Origin: Streptomyces sp. 1222.5
GTDB taxonomy: Bacteria > Actinomycetota > Actinomycetes > Streptomycetales > Streptomycetaceae
Direction of reading: 5' to 3'
Assembly (NCBI RefSeq): GCF_900105245.1
Contig: NZ_FNSZ01000002.1
Span: 62,001 to 126,000 of the forward strand
DNA: 64,000 nt
Positions 1 through 8,639 of this stretch are shown here, in pieces; positions within the stretch are counted from its first letter, which is position 1, and each line of letters starts with the position of its first letter. Made by a program: the position numbers and the translations under genes. Under the pieces are notes generated by a model that was not told the origin of the DNA, ran no database searches, and saw only the letters and a list, made by a program, of their open reading frames with translations.

Positions 1-120
1 CTCCCGACCGAGTCCGTCCCGACGTCTGACCGCAACGATACCGATCCGCCCGCGCCATCGAAGCACTCGCCGGACGTTCGGCGCTTCTTTGTGAAGTCCC
101 CGCCGTATCCGGCTCCGTGA
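1..120 (+). other. Open frame to the left edge, possible 3' end of an upstream gene
   Basis: Frame 1 is open from the left edge to a TGA at 118-120, and most of its third codon positions are G or C, as expected of coding DNA here. The 39 residues are rich in Pro, Ser and Asp and match no family I recognise. An open frame this short is common by chance at this GC content. From 121 to 171 I see only the leader of the next gene. Confidence 0.25.
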
Positions 121-171
121 AGCCCCGCCCCGCCCGGCCCACCGGCCCCCCGTATCCGAACGGAGCCCCTG

Positions 172-1425
172 ATGAACCGCACCGCCGCCTCCCGGCGCCT
201 GCTGATGGTGATGCCCTACAGCCAGTTCGTCCGCAAGGCCGCCGAGGCCGGCTTCGAGGTCTGGGCCATCTGGGACCCCTCCCTGCGCGAGCAGGCGTAC
301 CTCGACGAAGTCGCCGTGCACGCACAGGAGTTGCTGCTGACCGACTTCGGTGACGAGGCCGGCCTGCGCGCCCTGATCGCCGAGACGGTCCGCGCCCACG
401 GCATCGGCACCGTGCTGCACCTCGGTGCGGAGGAGTCGATGCCGCCGGCCCTCGCGGAGGCCGAGGCGCTCGGGGTGTCCCCCAACCCGGCCGCCGCGGT
501 CGGCGCCCTCAACGACAAGGCCGCGATGCGGGCGCTGCTCGCCGCGCAGGGCCTGTCGCCGGTGCGCTCGCGGACGGCCGGGACCGCCGAGGAGGCCGCC
601 GCCGCGGTGGCCGGGCTGCCGCTGCCCGTCGTCGTCAAGCCGGCCCGCGCCTCCGGCAGCCGCGGCATCGCGCTGATCCGCGACGCCGACGACCTCCGCG
701 AGTGGACCGCCCGCGTCACCGAGGCCGGCCTCGCCGGCCCCTACCTGGTCGAGGAGTATCTCGAAGGCTCCGAGTACAGCGTGGAGACCCTGTCCGCCGA
801 CGGCGAGCACCACGTCATCGGCATCACCGCGAAGCAGACCACGGGCGCGCCCTTCTTCGTCGAGACCGCGCACCTCCACCCCGCCCCGCTCGGCCCTGAC
901 GAGCGGGCCGCCCTGCATGCGGTCGTCATCGGGCTGCTCGACCTGGCCGGCTACCGCTTCGGGCCCGCCCACACCGAGGTCGTCCTGACCGCGCACGGCC
1001 CGCGCATCGTGGAGTCGCAGACCCGGCTGGGCGGCGACCGCATCCCGCTGCTCATCGAGACCGCGTCCGACTACGACATCGAGGCCGCGATCTTCCGGAC
1101 CCTGGCCGGAGCCCCCGTCGAACCGCCGGCGCCGCGGCACACCGCCTCCGTCGGCTTCTTCCTCCTGCCCGCCGGCCGGCTGGAGTCCGTCACGGGACTC
1201 GACGCCATCCGCGCGCTGCCCTTCGTGCAAGTGCTGCACTTCCCCTTCCGGCCGGGCGACGAACTGCCGCCCACCACCAACTCCGCCACCCGCCACGGCT
1301 ACGTCGTCGTCGACGCCGAGTCGCCCGCCGAGGCCCGGAACCGCATCGCCCGTGTCCGCGGACTGCTGCGCGCGGACGTCCGCGAAGCCGCCCTCACCAC
1401 CACCCCGAAGGGAGCCCTTCGATGA
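172..1425 (+). CDS. ATP-grasp carboxylate-amine ligase (first of three)
   Basis: A 417-residue ATP-grasp enzyme. The N-terminal third is a pre-ATP-grasp domain ending at a conserved NDKAAMRALL segment. Then come the ATP-binding region VVVKPARASGSRGI, the pair EEYLEGSEYSVE, and the metal-binding end HTEVVL...RIVESQTRLGGDRI, where Glu and Asn/Gln residues usually hold Mg. Such enzymes activate a carboxylate as acyl phosphate and couple it to an amine, often making dipeptides in antibiotic pathways. The ATG follows GGAG by 7 bases. The stop overlaps the next ATG (ATGA), so it is coupled to a second ATP-grasp gene and lies in a cassette with Ser/Cys metabolism genes. The asparagine usual in the RxGG end motif is replaced by threonine (TRLGGD). 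Substrates cannot be read from sequence. Confidence 0.85.
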   Translation: MNRTAASRRLLMVMPYSQFVRKAAEAGFEVWAIWDPSLREQAYLDEVAVHAQELLLTDFGDEAGLRALIAETVRAHGIGTVLHLGAEESMPPALAEAEALGVSPNPAAAVGALNDKAAMRALLAAQGLSPVRSRTAGTAEEAAAAVAGLPLPVVVKPARASGSRGIALIRDADDLREWTARVTEAGLAGPYLVEEYLEGSEYSVETLSADGEHHVIGITAKQTTGAPFFVETAHLHPAPLGPDERAALHAVVIGLLDLAGYRFGPAHTEVVLTAHGPRIVESQTRLGGDRIPLLIETASDYDIEAAIFRTLAGAPVEPPAPRHTASVGFFLLPAGRLESVTGLDAIRALPFVQVLHFPFRPGDELPPTTNSATRHGYVVVDAESPAEARNRIARVRGLLRADVREAALTTTPKGALR

Positions 1426-2690
1426 GCACCCGCAAGACCGTGCTGCTGATCGGCGGCGTCGACGCCCACGTGGACCGCTTCACCGCGCTCGGCGTCAAGA
1501 TCGTCCTGATCCAGCACCCCGACAAGGTCACCGAGCACCAGATGCGCGCCGTCGACGTCCTGCTCGTCGTCGACTACACCGACTGGGACACCGTGCGGCC
1601 GTACGCCGAGGCGGCGCGCGCCGTCCACGGCGTGGACGCCGTGGTCTCGCTCACCGAGCCCGGCCTGAACCCGGCGAGCCGCCTCGGCGACCTGTTCGGG
1701 CTGACCGACGGCCGCCGGCACGAGGTGAGCCGCCGGATGCGCGACAAGTGGCTGATGCGCCGCCATCTCGCCGACCGGGGCCTGCCGGTGCCGCACACCG
1801 CCCAGGTGTCCGACCGGGCCTCGCTCGACGCCTTCGGCGAGCGGGCCGGGTATCCCTTCATCGTCAAACCGGTCTCCACCACGGCCGGGTTCGGCCTCCT
1901 GCGGGCCGAGAGCCCGCAGGACCTGGACCGGGTGTGGGCACGCGTGCGGGAGCTGGACGGCGGCCGCACGGACCGCGGGTCGACCATGTTCACCGTCGAC
2001 GGCTTCCTGATGGAGTCCTACATCGACGGCCCCGAGTTCAGCGTCGAGGCGCTCAGCTTCGCCGGCCGGCACGTCGTCGTCGCCGTCACCGAGAAGCTGA
2101 CCGCCGAGGAGCACTTCGCGGAGCTCGGGCACGCGGTGCCCGCCCGGCTGTCCGGCACCGACCGGCAGCGGCTGACCGGCGCCGTGGAGGAGTTCCTGAC
2201 CGCCATGGGCGTCACCGACGGTCCCAGCCACACCGAGATCCGGCTGTCCTCGCGCGGGCCGGTGGTCATCGAGTCCCACAACCGGCTCGGCGGCGGCCAC
2301 ATCGTCGACCTCGTCGAGGCGGCATACGGCATCGACATGATCGCCTACGGCGCCGCCTGGCCGCTCGGGCTCGTCGAGCCGCTCGCCGCGCCACCGGAGC
2401 CGAAGGCGGCGGCCGCCATGCGGGCCGTGGTCCGCGAGCCGGGCACCGTCACCGCGGTGAGCGGCGTGGAGCGGGTCCGGGCCCGGCCGGACGTGCTGGC
2501 CGCTCAGGTCTCCGTGCGTCCGGGCGACACCGTACGGCCGCTGGGCGACAACTGGGATCGCCTTGGCAGCGTCGTCGTCACCGCCGCCGACACCGACAGT
2601 GCGGTGGAGCTGTGCGAGCGCCTGGTGCGCCAGGAGATCCGTATTCGCCTCGAGCCCGCGGCGGCACCCGTGCCGGCCCGGGCCGCCTGA
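1422..2690 (+). CDS. ATP-grasp carboxylate-amine ligase (second of three)
   Basis: A 422-residue paralogue of the preceding ligase. Visible elements are the MRDKWLMRRHLADRGLP segment that opens the ATP-grasp fold, the lysine-bearing FIVKPVSTTAGFG loop, MESYIDGPEFSVE, and the metal site HTEIRL...VVIESHNRLGGGHIVDL, which unlike its neighbour keeps the canonical N-R-L-G-G. The C-terminal 90 residues form a separate beta-rich region as in L-amino-acid ligases. The start overlaps the previous stop by 4 bases (ATGA). Two consecutive but divergent ligases suggest two successive amide bonds or two different substrates; this is inference. The acetyltransferase gene follows 31 bases later with its own ribosome binding site. 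Confidence 0.85.
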   Translation: MSTRKTVLLIGGVDAHVDRFTALGVKIVLIQHPDKVTEHQMRAVDVLLVVDYTDWDTVRPYAEAARAVHGVDAVVSLTEPGLNPASRLGDLFGLTDGRRHEVSRRMRDKWLMRRHLADRGLPVPHTAQVSDRASLDAFGERAGYPFIVKPVSTTAGFGLLRAESPQDLDRVWARVRELDGGRTDRGSTMFTVDGFLMESYIDGPEFSVEALSFAGRHVVVAVTEKLTAEEHFAELGHAVPARLSGTDRQRLTGAVEEFLTAMGVTDGPSHTEIRLSSRGPVVIESHNRLGGGHIVDLVEAAYGIDMIAYGAAWPLGLVEPLAAPPEPKAAAAMRAVVREPGTVTAVSGVERVRARPDVLAAQVSVRPGDTVRPLGDNWDRLGSVVVTAADTDSAVELCERLVRQEIRIRLEPAAAPVPARAA

Positions 2691-2721
2691 GCGGCGGGCC
2701 TCGCCGGAAGGAGTCGACCGC

Positions 2722-3411
2722 GTGTCCGAAGAACTCCCGCTACTGCGCACCCTCGGCGAGGATCTCGCCGTAGTCGTCGCCCGCGACCCGTCGCTGTCCA
2801 GTCGTCTGCAAGCCGTCGGCCACACCGGGCTGTCCGCCGTGTGGACGCACCGGGTAGCGCACCGGCTGTACCGGCGGCGGCTGCGGACGGCGGCGAGCCT
2901 GCTCGCGCGGATCGCCCGCCGCCGCACCGGTGTCGAGATCCATCCCGGTGCGGTCCTGGGCCGCCGTGTCTTCATCGACCACGGCGCGTCCGTGGTGATC
3001 GGGCAGACCGCCGTCGTCGGCGACGACGTGACCATCTACCAGCAGGTGACGCTGGGCGCGGTGGGGTGGTGGACCGACAACGACCGCCCGCCCGGCGCCC
3101 GCCGGCACCCCGTCGTCGGCGACGGGGTGATACTCGGCGCGAACGCGACCGTGCTGGGTCCCGTGACCATCGGCGACCGGGCCCTGATCGGCGCGATGGC
3201 CACCGTCACCGAGGATCTGCCACCCGGGGCCCGGGTGTACGCCCCGCGCTCCGTTGTCCGTCCTGGCCCCGGCCTGCGACCGGTACCGGACACCGCGGCC
3301 GGCACCGCCCGGGGCCCCGCCCCCGCCGACGGGCCCGGCGTCACACCCGGCACCGCGCCCGACACCGCCTCCGACGCCGTACGGCTGCTTGCCTCGGCAG
3401 GTTCCTGGTGA
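2722..3411 (+). CDS. Serine O-acetyltransferase (CysE/EpsC type)
   Basis: A 229-residue left-handed beta-helix acyltransferase. The hexapeptide repeats run through IHPGAVLGRRVFIDHGASVVIG, QTAVVGDDVTIYQQVTLGA and HPVVGDGVILGANATVLGP, with the His-Asp pair of serine acetyltransferases (DHG). It lacks the long N-terminal helical domain of enteric CysE, as actinobacterial and EpsC-type enzymes do, and has a Pro/Ala/Thr-rich tail of about 50 residues with no obvious fold. The GTG start is chosen because GGAAGGAG lies 8 bases upstream; longer readings overlap the ATP-grasp gene. The expected reaction is L-serine plus acetyl-CoA to O-acetylserine, the natural substrate of the next enzyme. A copy inside a secondary-metabolite operon suggests dedicated supply of an activated serine. 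Confidence 0.85.
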   Translation: MSEELPLLRTLGEDLAVVVARDPSLSSRLQAVGHTGLSAVWTHRVAHRLYRRRLRTAASLLARIARRRTGVEIHPGAVLGRRVFIDHGASVVIGQTAVVGDDVTIYQQVTLGAVGWWTDNDRPPGARRHPVVGDGVILGANATVLGPVTIGDRALIGAMATVTEDLPPGARVYAPRSVVRPGPGLRPVPDTAAGTARGPAPADGPGVTPGTAPDTASDAVRLLASAGSW

Positions 3412-3475
3412 CCGTACGCCCCACCCCACCCCCACCCCACCCCTCTCCCCTCCCTCCCCCTCCAGGAGTCGGTCC

Positions 3476-4438
3476 ATGACCACCGCCCTGCCCGCGGCGA
3501 CCGCCACCCGGCGCGTCGCCGCAGACCTCGAAGAACTCATCGGACACACACCGCTGGTCCGCCTCGCTGTCCCCGGCGCCGCCCCCGGCACCGAGGTCCT
3601 CGCCAAGCTGGAGTCCGCCAACCCCTTCGCCAGCAGCAAGGACCGCGCCGCCCTCGCCATGCTCAGCGGTGCCGAGCTGCGCGGCGACCTCGGGCCCGGC
3701 GGCACCGTAGTGGAGTCCACCTCCGGAAACACCGGCATCGCCCTGGCCGCGCTGAGTGCCCGACGCGGCTACCGCTGCGTCGTCGTCCTGCCCGACAGCG
3801 CCACGCCCGAGCGGATCGGGCTGCTGACGGCGCTCGGCGCACGGGTCGTGCAGACGCCCAGCGACGAGGGGTTCGCCGGCGCCATCGCCAAGGCCGAGGA
3901 GATCCAGGCCGCCACCCCCGGCTCCTGGTACGTCCGCCAGCACGAGAACCCCGACAACGTCCGGGCCCACTACGAGAGCACCGGGCCCGAAATCTGGGCG
4001 GACACCGGCGGCCGAGTGGACGTCCTGGTCGCGGGCGTCGGCACCGGCGGCACCCTCACCGGTGCCGGCCGCTACCTGAGGGAACGCAATCCCGCGCTGG
4101 AGGTCGTCGCCGTGGAGCCGGAGGGCTCGCCCGTCCTCTCTCGCGGCCACGCCGGCACCCACCGAATCCCCGGTCTGAACGGCGGCTTCGTCTCCCCCAC
4201 CACCGACGTCTCGCTCATCGACCGGGTGCTCACCTGCTCCGACGAGGCGGCCCTCACCACCGCCCGCACGCTCACCCGGGAGCAGGCCGTCTTCGCCGGG
4301 CTCTCCTCCGGTGCCGCCGTGCACGCGGCGTCGGTGCTGGCCCGGGACGCCACCTACGCGGGCCGGACCATCGTCACCGTGCTGCCCGACACCGGGGAGC
4401 GGTACGTCAGCATCTGGAACGAAGGGACCCCCGCATGA
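3476..4438 (+). CDS. PLP-dependent cysteine-synthase-like beta-substitution enzyme
   Basis: A 320-residue fold-type II PLP enzyme. Lys55 in ANPFASSKDRA aligns with the Schiff-base lysine. STSGNTGIALA is the substrate-carboxylate loop and GVGTGGTLTG the phosphate-binding loop. LSSGAAVHA near the C terminus is also typical. Cysteine synthase would add sulfide to O-acetylserine; relatives in antibiotic clusters add other nucleophiles (hydroxyurea, glutamate, isoxazolinone) to give beta-substituted alanines such as 2,3-diaminopropionate precursors. Placement between a serine acetyltransferase and ATP-grasp ligases favours a non-proteinogenic amino acid, but the nucleophile is unknown. Upstream is a C-rich tract (3420-3463) and an AGGAG 7 bases before the ATG. 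The stop overlaps the next ATG (ATGA). Confidence 0.85.
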   Translation: MTTALPAATATRRVAADLEELIGHTPLVRLAVPGAAPGTEVLAKLESANPFASSKDRAALAMLSGAELRGDLGPGGTVVESTSGNTGIALAALSARRGYRCVVVLPDSATPERIGLLTALGARVVQTPSDEGFAGAIAKAEEIQAATPGSWYVRQHENPDNVRAHYESTGPEIWADTGGRVDVLVAGVGTGGTLTGAGRYLRERNPALEVVAVEPEGSPVLSRGHAGTHRIPGLNGGFVSPTTDVSLIDRVLTCSDEAALTTARTLTREQAVFAGLSSGAAVHAASVLARDATYAGRTIVTVLPDTGERYVSIWNEGTPA

Positions 4439-5667
4439 CCACGCTCGTCCTGCACCGCGGATCGCTGCGCGCCAACCCCTACGAGCGGTGGCTGGCCGAC
4501 CACGGCGAGAAGCTCGTCCTGCTGGGCTCGGCCGAGCAGCTGGCCCTGTTCGGCGAGGAACTTCCCACCGGGGCGCCGTACCTGCACGCCGAGGTGCTGG
4601 CGGACTACGACACCGGACCGCACGTCCTCGCCCGGGCCGCCGAACTCGTGGAGGAGTTCGGCGTCACCGACGTCGTCGCCTGCCAGGAGTTCGACATCGA
4701 GCGGGCGGCCGTCCTGCGGGAGCGCTACGGCCTGCCCGGCCAGCGGCCCGACACCGCGCGGGTGTACCGCGACAAGTGGGAGATGAAGCAGGCGGCGACG
4801 CGGGCGGGCATCCCCGTCGCCGACCACGCGCTGCTGCGCTCGCCCGGGGACCTCGACGCCTTCGCCGACCGGCACGGCTTCCCCGTCGTGCTCAAGCCCC
4901 GCAAGGGCGCGCTGTCCGTAGGCGTGTCCGTGCTGCGCACCCCGGAGGAACTGCGCGAGCGGCTGCGGGAGGTGGAGCTGTTCGACGCGGACGGCAGCCC
5001 GCAGTGGCTGGCCGAGGCGTTCGTCGAGGGCTCCATGTGCCACATCGACGGCACGGTCCTGGACGGCCGGATCGCCACGCTGTGGCCCTCGCAGTACCAG
5101 TACGCCCTGGCAGACTTCCGGGATCGCAAGGGCCGGGTGGACATCGCCCTCGACGTCGCCGACCCGCTGGCCCGCCGGCTCGTCGCGTTCGGCGAGCGGG
5201 TGCTCCAGGCGTTCGGCGGGCCGGAGCACTTCGCCTTCCACATCGAGGTGTTCCACACCGCCGACGGCGAACTGGTGCTGTGCGAGGCGGCCTCCCGGGC
5301 GGGCGGTGCCGGCGTGCGGGACGTGCAGCGGGTGCTGTTCGGCTTCGACCCGATGGAGTACCCGGTCCGCCGCCAGCTCGGCCTGTCCGTGCCGGCCGGC
5401 GAGCGCCGGGACCCCGAACGCCTCGCCGGCCAGCTGCTGTTCACGAAGCGGCCCGGTGTGCTGCGGTCGCTGCCGGACCCGTCGACCCTGCCGCCGGGCG
5501 TCGTGAAGTACACGACGTACGCCGAGGTGGGGCAGACCGTCCAGGACGCCGGGCACTCCGGGGACTTCCTCGCCGCGTTCGTCGTCACCGGCGCGGACCG
5601 GGCCGAGACGGAGGTCCGGATTCGGAGCGCGGAGGCGTGGTTCAGGGCCGGTCTCGCCATCGGCTGA
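4435..5667 (+). CDS. ATP-grasp carboxylate-amine ligase (third)
   Basis: A 410-residue ATP-grasp protein, more distant from the two upstream. Elements seen: RDKWEMKQAATRAGIPVADH opening the fold, VVLKPRKGALSVGVSVL with the ATP-binding lysine, WLAEAFVEGSMCHIDGTV, and FAFHIEVFHTADGELVLCEAASRAGGAGV, where Glu and Arg replace the N-R-x-G-G of the other two. This resembles the branch that carries out carboxylation or ligation in dapdiamide- and blasticidin-type pathways, but I cannot assign a substrate. It is coupled to the PLP enzyme (ATGA overlap), consistent with acting on the amino acid made just before it. Its stop lies 8 bases from the end of the convergent exporter gene, with no obvious terminator between. 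Confidence 0.8.
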   Translation: MTTLVLHRGSLRANPYERWLADHGEKLVLLGSAEQLALFGEELPTGAPYLHAEVLADYDTGPHVLARAAELVEEFGVTDVVACQEFDIERAAVLRERYGLPGQRPDTARVYRDKWEMKQAATRAGIPVADHALLRSPGDLDAFADRHGFPVVLKPRKGALSVGVSVLRTPEELRERLREVELFDADGSPQWLAEAFVEGSMCHIDGTVLDGRIATLWPSQYQYALADFRDRKGRVDIALDVADPLARRLVAFGERVLQAFGGPEHFAFHIEVFHTADGELVLCEAASRAGGAGVRDVQRVLFGFDPMEYPVRRQLGLSVPAGERRDPERLAGQLLFTKRPGVLRSLPDPSTLPPGVVKYTTYAEVGQTVQDAGHSGDFLAAFVVTGADRAETEVRIRSAEAWFRAGLAIG

Positions 5668-5675
5668 CGCCGTCG

Positions 5676-7157
5676 TCACCCCGTGCCGTGACGGCGCAGC
5701 ACGGCGACCAGCCGGCCGGCCAGGACCACCGCGAGCGCGGCGATCACGACCTCGCAGACCATGGCCGGGGTGTACTGCAACGGCCGAGCGGCCGACGCGG
5801 GGTAGAGGACGATGCCGACCACGGCGATGCCGAGCGCCGCGGCGAGCTGCTGCGTGGTCGCGAGGACACCGGCCCCGGCTCCCGCGTCCTTCGGTGGAAC
5901 CCTGCTCATCACGGCACCGGTCAACAGCGGGACGATCATGCCGTTGCCGAGGCCGTACACGGCCATGCCGGTGAGCAGTACGGCCATGGAGGCGCCGTCG
6001 GAGTCGAGGGCGGCGGCGGACGGCGCCGCGGCGAGACCGAGGGCGATCAGAGCGGCGGCGAGGACGAGGACGCGCTCGCCGAGCCGCGTCCGCAGCGGGA
6101 CGGCGAGCCGTGAGCCGACGGCGATGGCGACAGCGGCGGGGGTGAACGTCAGCCCTGCCTGGGCGGAGCTGAGCCCGGCCTCGTCCTGGAGGTACAGGGC
6201 GAGGACGACGGCGAAGGGCACACTGGCCATGTAGAGCAGGAAGTTGAGCAGGACCCCGTGCACGAAGACGGGTACGGAGAACAGGTCCACCGGCAGCAGC
6301 GCCGGCCGTCCCCGGCGCACTCTGGCGCGCTGGTTGCGGACGAACACGGCGGCAAGGACGCATCCCGCCGCGCACAGCGCCAGACCCGTGGGCACGAACG
6401 GCCACTGCCGGACGGCTGCGAGGGGCAGCAGGATCAGCGCCACGGACACCGCGCTGAGCACCGCGCCGGTCACGTCGGCCCCCTTCCCGGCCAGGGCCGG
6501 CCGGTCGGCGTCCAGGGTGGCGGGCAGCAGCAGGAAGACCGCCAGACAGAGCGGTACGGCCACCAGGAACACCGGGCGCCAGCCGAGACCGAACACGTCC
6601 CAGGCGGGCAGGGCGCCCCCGAGGATCTGGCCGAGCACCATGCCGAGGCTCATCGACACCGCGAACCAGGACAGCGCCCTGGGCTGCTCGGCGGACGGGA
6701 ACTGGGTCCGGATCAGGGCCAGTACCTGCGGCTGGAGGAGCGCCGCAGCCGCGCCCTGGGCGAGCCGGGCCGCGATGAGCGAGCCGGGCGACCAGGCGAG
6801 CGCGCAGGCCAGTGTAGTGAGCGCGAACACCGCGATGCCGGCCCGGTACATGCGCCGCCGTCCGAAGAGGTCGCCGAGCCGGCCGCCGGTGATCAGCCCG
6901 AGTCCGTAGACCAGCCCGTAGCCGCCGACCACGGCCTGGAACTCGAACGGCGTCATACGGAAGGACTGATTGACGGACGGCGCCGCGAGGTTGACGCAGA
7001 ACTGGTCGAACAGCGACAGGAAGGGTCCGACCAGCAGGAGGAGCAGCGCCCACCAGCGGCGCGGGTTGGGCGGTGGCGGAGCGGTGCTGTGTCCACCATC
7101 GGCGCGCTCGTGCCCCCCGAACCGTGCCACGGGCTGCCGGTCGACGAGTTCCGTCAT
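5676..7157 (-). CDS. MFS drug exporter (DHA2/EmrB-QacA type)
   Basis: A 493-residue integral membrane protein with about 14 hydrophobic segments, the first at WWALLLLLVGPFLSLFDQF. The MFS signature GGRLGDLFGRRRMYRAGI lies after the second helix, and the antiporter-type motif SLGMVLGQILGGAL in the middle. Family members use proton influx to export drugs. It is transcribed toward the ATP-grasp cassette and away from the P450 operon, so it could export the cassette product, the enediyne, or both. The ATG at 7157 is supported by the hydrophilic start MTELVDRQPV. It is different in sequence from the exporter at 12922-14499, so the window encodes two unrelated DHA2 pumps plus an MMPL protein. Confidence 0.85.
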   Translation of the reverse strand: MTELVDRQPVARFGGHERADGGHSTAPPPPNPRRWWALLLLLVGPFLSLFDQFCVNLAAPSVNQSFRMTPFEFQAVVGGYGLVYGLGLITGGRLGDLFGRRRMYRAGIAVFALTTLACALAWSPGSLIAARLAQGAAAALLQPQVLALIRTQFPSAEQPRALSWFAVSMSLGMVLGQILGGALPAWDVFGLGWRPVFLVAVPLCLAVFLLLPATLDADRPALAGKGADVTGAVLSAVSVALILLPLAAVRQWPFVPTGLALCAAGCVLAAVFVRNQRARVRRGRPALLPVDLFSVPVFVHGVLLNFLLYMASVPFAVVLALYLQDEAGLSSAQAGLTFTPAAVAIAVGSRLAVPLRTRLGERVLVLAAALIALGLAAAPSAAALDSDGASMAVLLTGMAVYGLGNGMIVPLLTGAVMSRVPPKDAGAGAGVLATTQQLAAALGIAVVGIVLYPASAARPLQYTPAMVCEVVIAALAVVLAGRLVAVLRRHGTG

Positions 7158-7171
7158 GTGTGCCTGTCCCT

Positions 7172-7211
7172 CCACGCGTGTCCTGCGGGACATCCCACGA
7201 GCAGCGCGTGG
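7172..7211. promoter_or_regulatory. Nested inverted repeats between divergent exporter and P450 genes
   Basis: A perfect 14-bp palindrome with a 4-base centre (TGTCCTGCGGGACA, 7179-7192) lies inside an outer inverted repeat, CCACGCG at 7172-7178 and CGCGTGG at 7205-7211. It is 15 bp upstream of the exporter ATG and about 130 bp from the P450 ATG. It may be a repressor operator for the exporter; inferred from symmetry alone. Confidence 0.35.
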
Positions 7212-7343
7212 GGGCCGGCAAGCGGACATGGCGGAGTCGCCTCGGGTCACCGGGAGCCGTGAAGGCTTGCGCAACTCGCCGTGGACACGGCCCGGACGGG
7301 CCGCACATTCTGCCGACGCAAGCGGACGCAGAAAGGCTGTGCG

Positions 7344-8639
7344 ATGAGAAGCGGTCGTTCGGCGATGCACCTGTCCTTCGAAAACGAAGCCGGCCCTGAC
7401 GAGGCCCGCTCCCTCGTGCTGCGGTTCCTGAGCGGTGACGTCCACGTCGACCCGTACCCGGTGCTGAACCGCATCCGGGAGGCGGGCCCGGTATGGCTCG
7501 GTGACGACGTGGTCGTCCTGTCCTCGTACGCGCACTGCGCCGCTGCACTGCGCGCGGCCGACCGCGCGCCGGCCCCTGTCGGCACATGCCCGGTCCCGGT
7601 GCCCCGGCCGCACCGTGCGCTGGACCGTGTTCTCGGCGCGGACGCGACGGCGGACCTCGCGCCCCTCGTGCGGTCCCTCGTCGACGACCGCCTGGACTCG
7701 GTGGCGGCCCGGGGCCGTCTGGAGGTGGTCAGCGACCTGGCGCACCCGGTGCCCATGGCCGTCCTGTCTCGTCTGCTGGGCCTGCCGGCCGGCGACACCC
7801 AGTGGCTGCACCGACGGGTCACAGCACTCGGCGCGACCTTTGAACGGCCCGTCACCGGCGCCGGGAACCCCGCGAGCCCGGCCGAGCGGCGCTGGGCCGA
7901 GGCCGAGCTGGAGACTTACCTCGCCGAGGCGGTCCGCAGCCGGCGGGGCCGGGCGGACGGGGACGACTTGCTGTCCCGGCTGATCCGGGCCGGCGAGCAC
8001 GGGGAACGGCTCACCGACTCCGAGGCCGTGTCGGCCGGCCGGTTCCTGCTCGCCTCCGGGTACGAGACGACCGCCGCCCTCGTGTCGGCGTGTGTGCTGG
8101 CGCTGCTGCGGGCCCCGCACGAGATCGACGCAGTGCGCCGCGACCCCTCGCGCGCGCGGCGGCTGGTGGAGGAGACCCTCCGTGTCGATCCGCCCGTGCA
8201 GGTCGTCGAGCGCCTGGCCGGCACCGACCTCGACCTGTGCGGGACGCGCGTGCCGCGCGGCACCGTGATGGTGCTGCTGCTCGCGGCGGCCCATCGCGAC
8301 CCCGCACTCACCCCGGACCCCGACGCGTTCGCACCGGATGGCGGCTCGCCGCACCTGGCGTTCGGGGCCGACCCGCACCACTGCCCCGGGGCGCCGCTGG
8401 CCCGGTTGATCGCGCGGACCGTGCTCGTGCGCTTCGCACAGCGCGTCGCCGGTGCGCGGTTCGCCCTCGGCAGCACGTCCTACCGGCCCTCCGTCGCGCT
8501 GCGCGGTCTGCGGGCGCTGTGGGTGGACGCGGACGGTTTCGCCGCCCGGGACTTGCCCTGGCGGCCGGCCGGCGCCCCGGCGCCGGATCTTCGACCACCC
8601 GCCCATGCCGCGCGCGACGCGGCGGGAAGGACATCGTGA
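7344..8639 (+). CDS. Cytochrome P450
   Basis: A 431-residue soluble actinobacterial P450. The I-helix oxygen-activation motif is LLASGYETTAAL, the K-helix ExxR is EETLRVDPP, and the heme loop FGADPHHCPGAPLARL carries the thiolate cysteine. The chosen ATG follows AAAGG by 7 bases; an internal ATG at 7365 has no Shine-Dalgarno sequence. The stop overlaps the GTG of the chorismatase (GTGA), so the P450 is coupled to 3-hydroxybenzoate-type chemistry and may hydroxylate that aromatic ring or its CoA ester (inference). About 30 Pro/Ala-rich residues follow the last structured element. It lacks the upstream 16-bp element shared by most genes further right. Confidence 0.85.
   Translation: MRSGRSAMHLSFENEAGPDEARSLVLRFLSGDVHVDPYPVLNRIREAGPVWLGDDVVVLSSYAHCAAALRAADRAPAPVGTCPVPVPRPHRALDRVLGADATADLAPLVRSLVDDRLDSVAARGRLEVVSDLAHPVPMAVLSRLLGLPAGDTQWLHRRVTALGATFERPVTGAGNPASPAERRWAEAELETYLAEAVRSRRGRADGDDLLSRLIRAGEHGERLTDSEAVSAGRFLLASGYETTAALVSACVLALLRAPHEIDAVRRDPSRARRLVEETLRVDPPVQVVERLAGTDLDLCGTRVPRGTVMVLLLAAAHRDPALTPDPDAFAPDGGSPHLAFGADPHHCPGAPLARLIARTVLVRFAQRVAGARFALGSTSYRPSVALRGLRALWVDADGFAARDLPWRPAGAPAPDLRPPAHAARDAAGRTS

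Noticed and set aside
1299..3035. Long minus-strand open frame opposite the ATP-grasp genes
   Set aside because: Shadow of the plus-strand genes; composition rich in Arg/Gly/Pro and no family features. The same applies to 16791-18614, 50806-51771 and 60621-62357 and similar long frames.
4354..7587. Minus-strand frame of over 1,000 codons covering the third ATP-grasp gene and exporter
   Set aside because: It reads the exporter gene out of frame and the opposite strand of the ATP-grasp gene. High GC makes such frames common.
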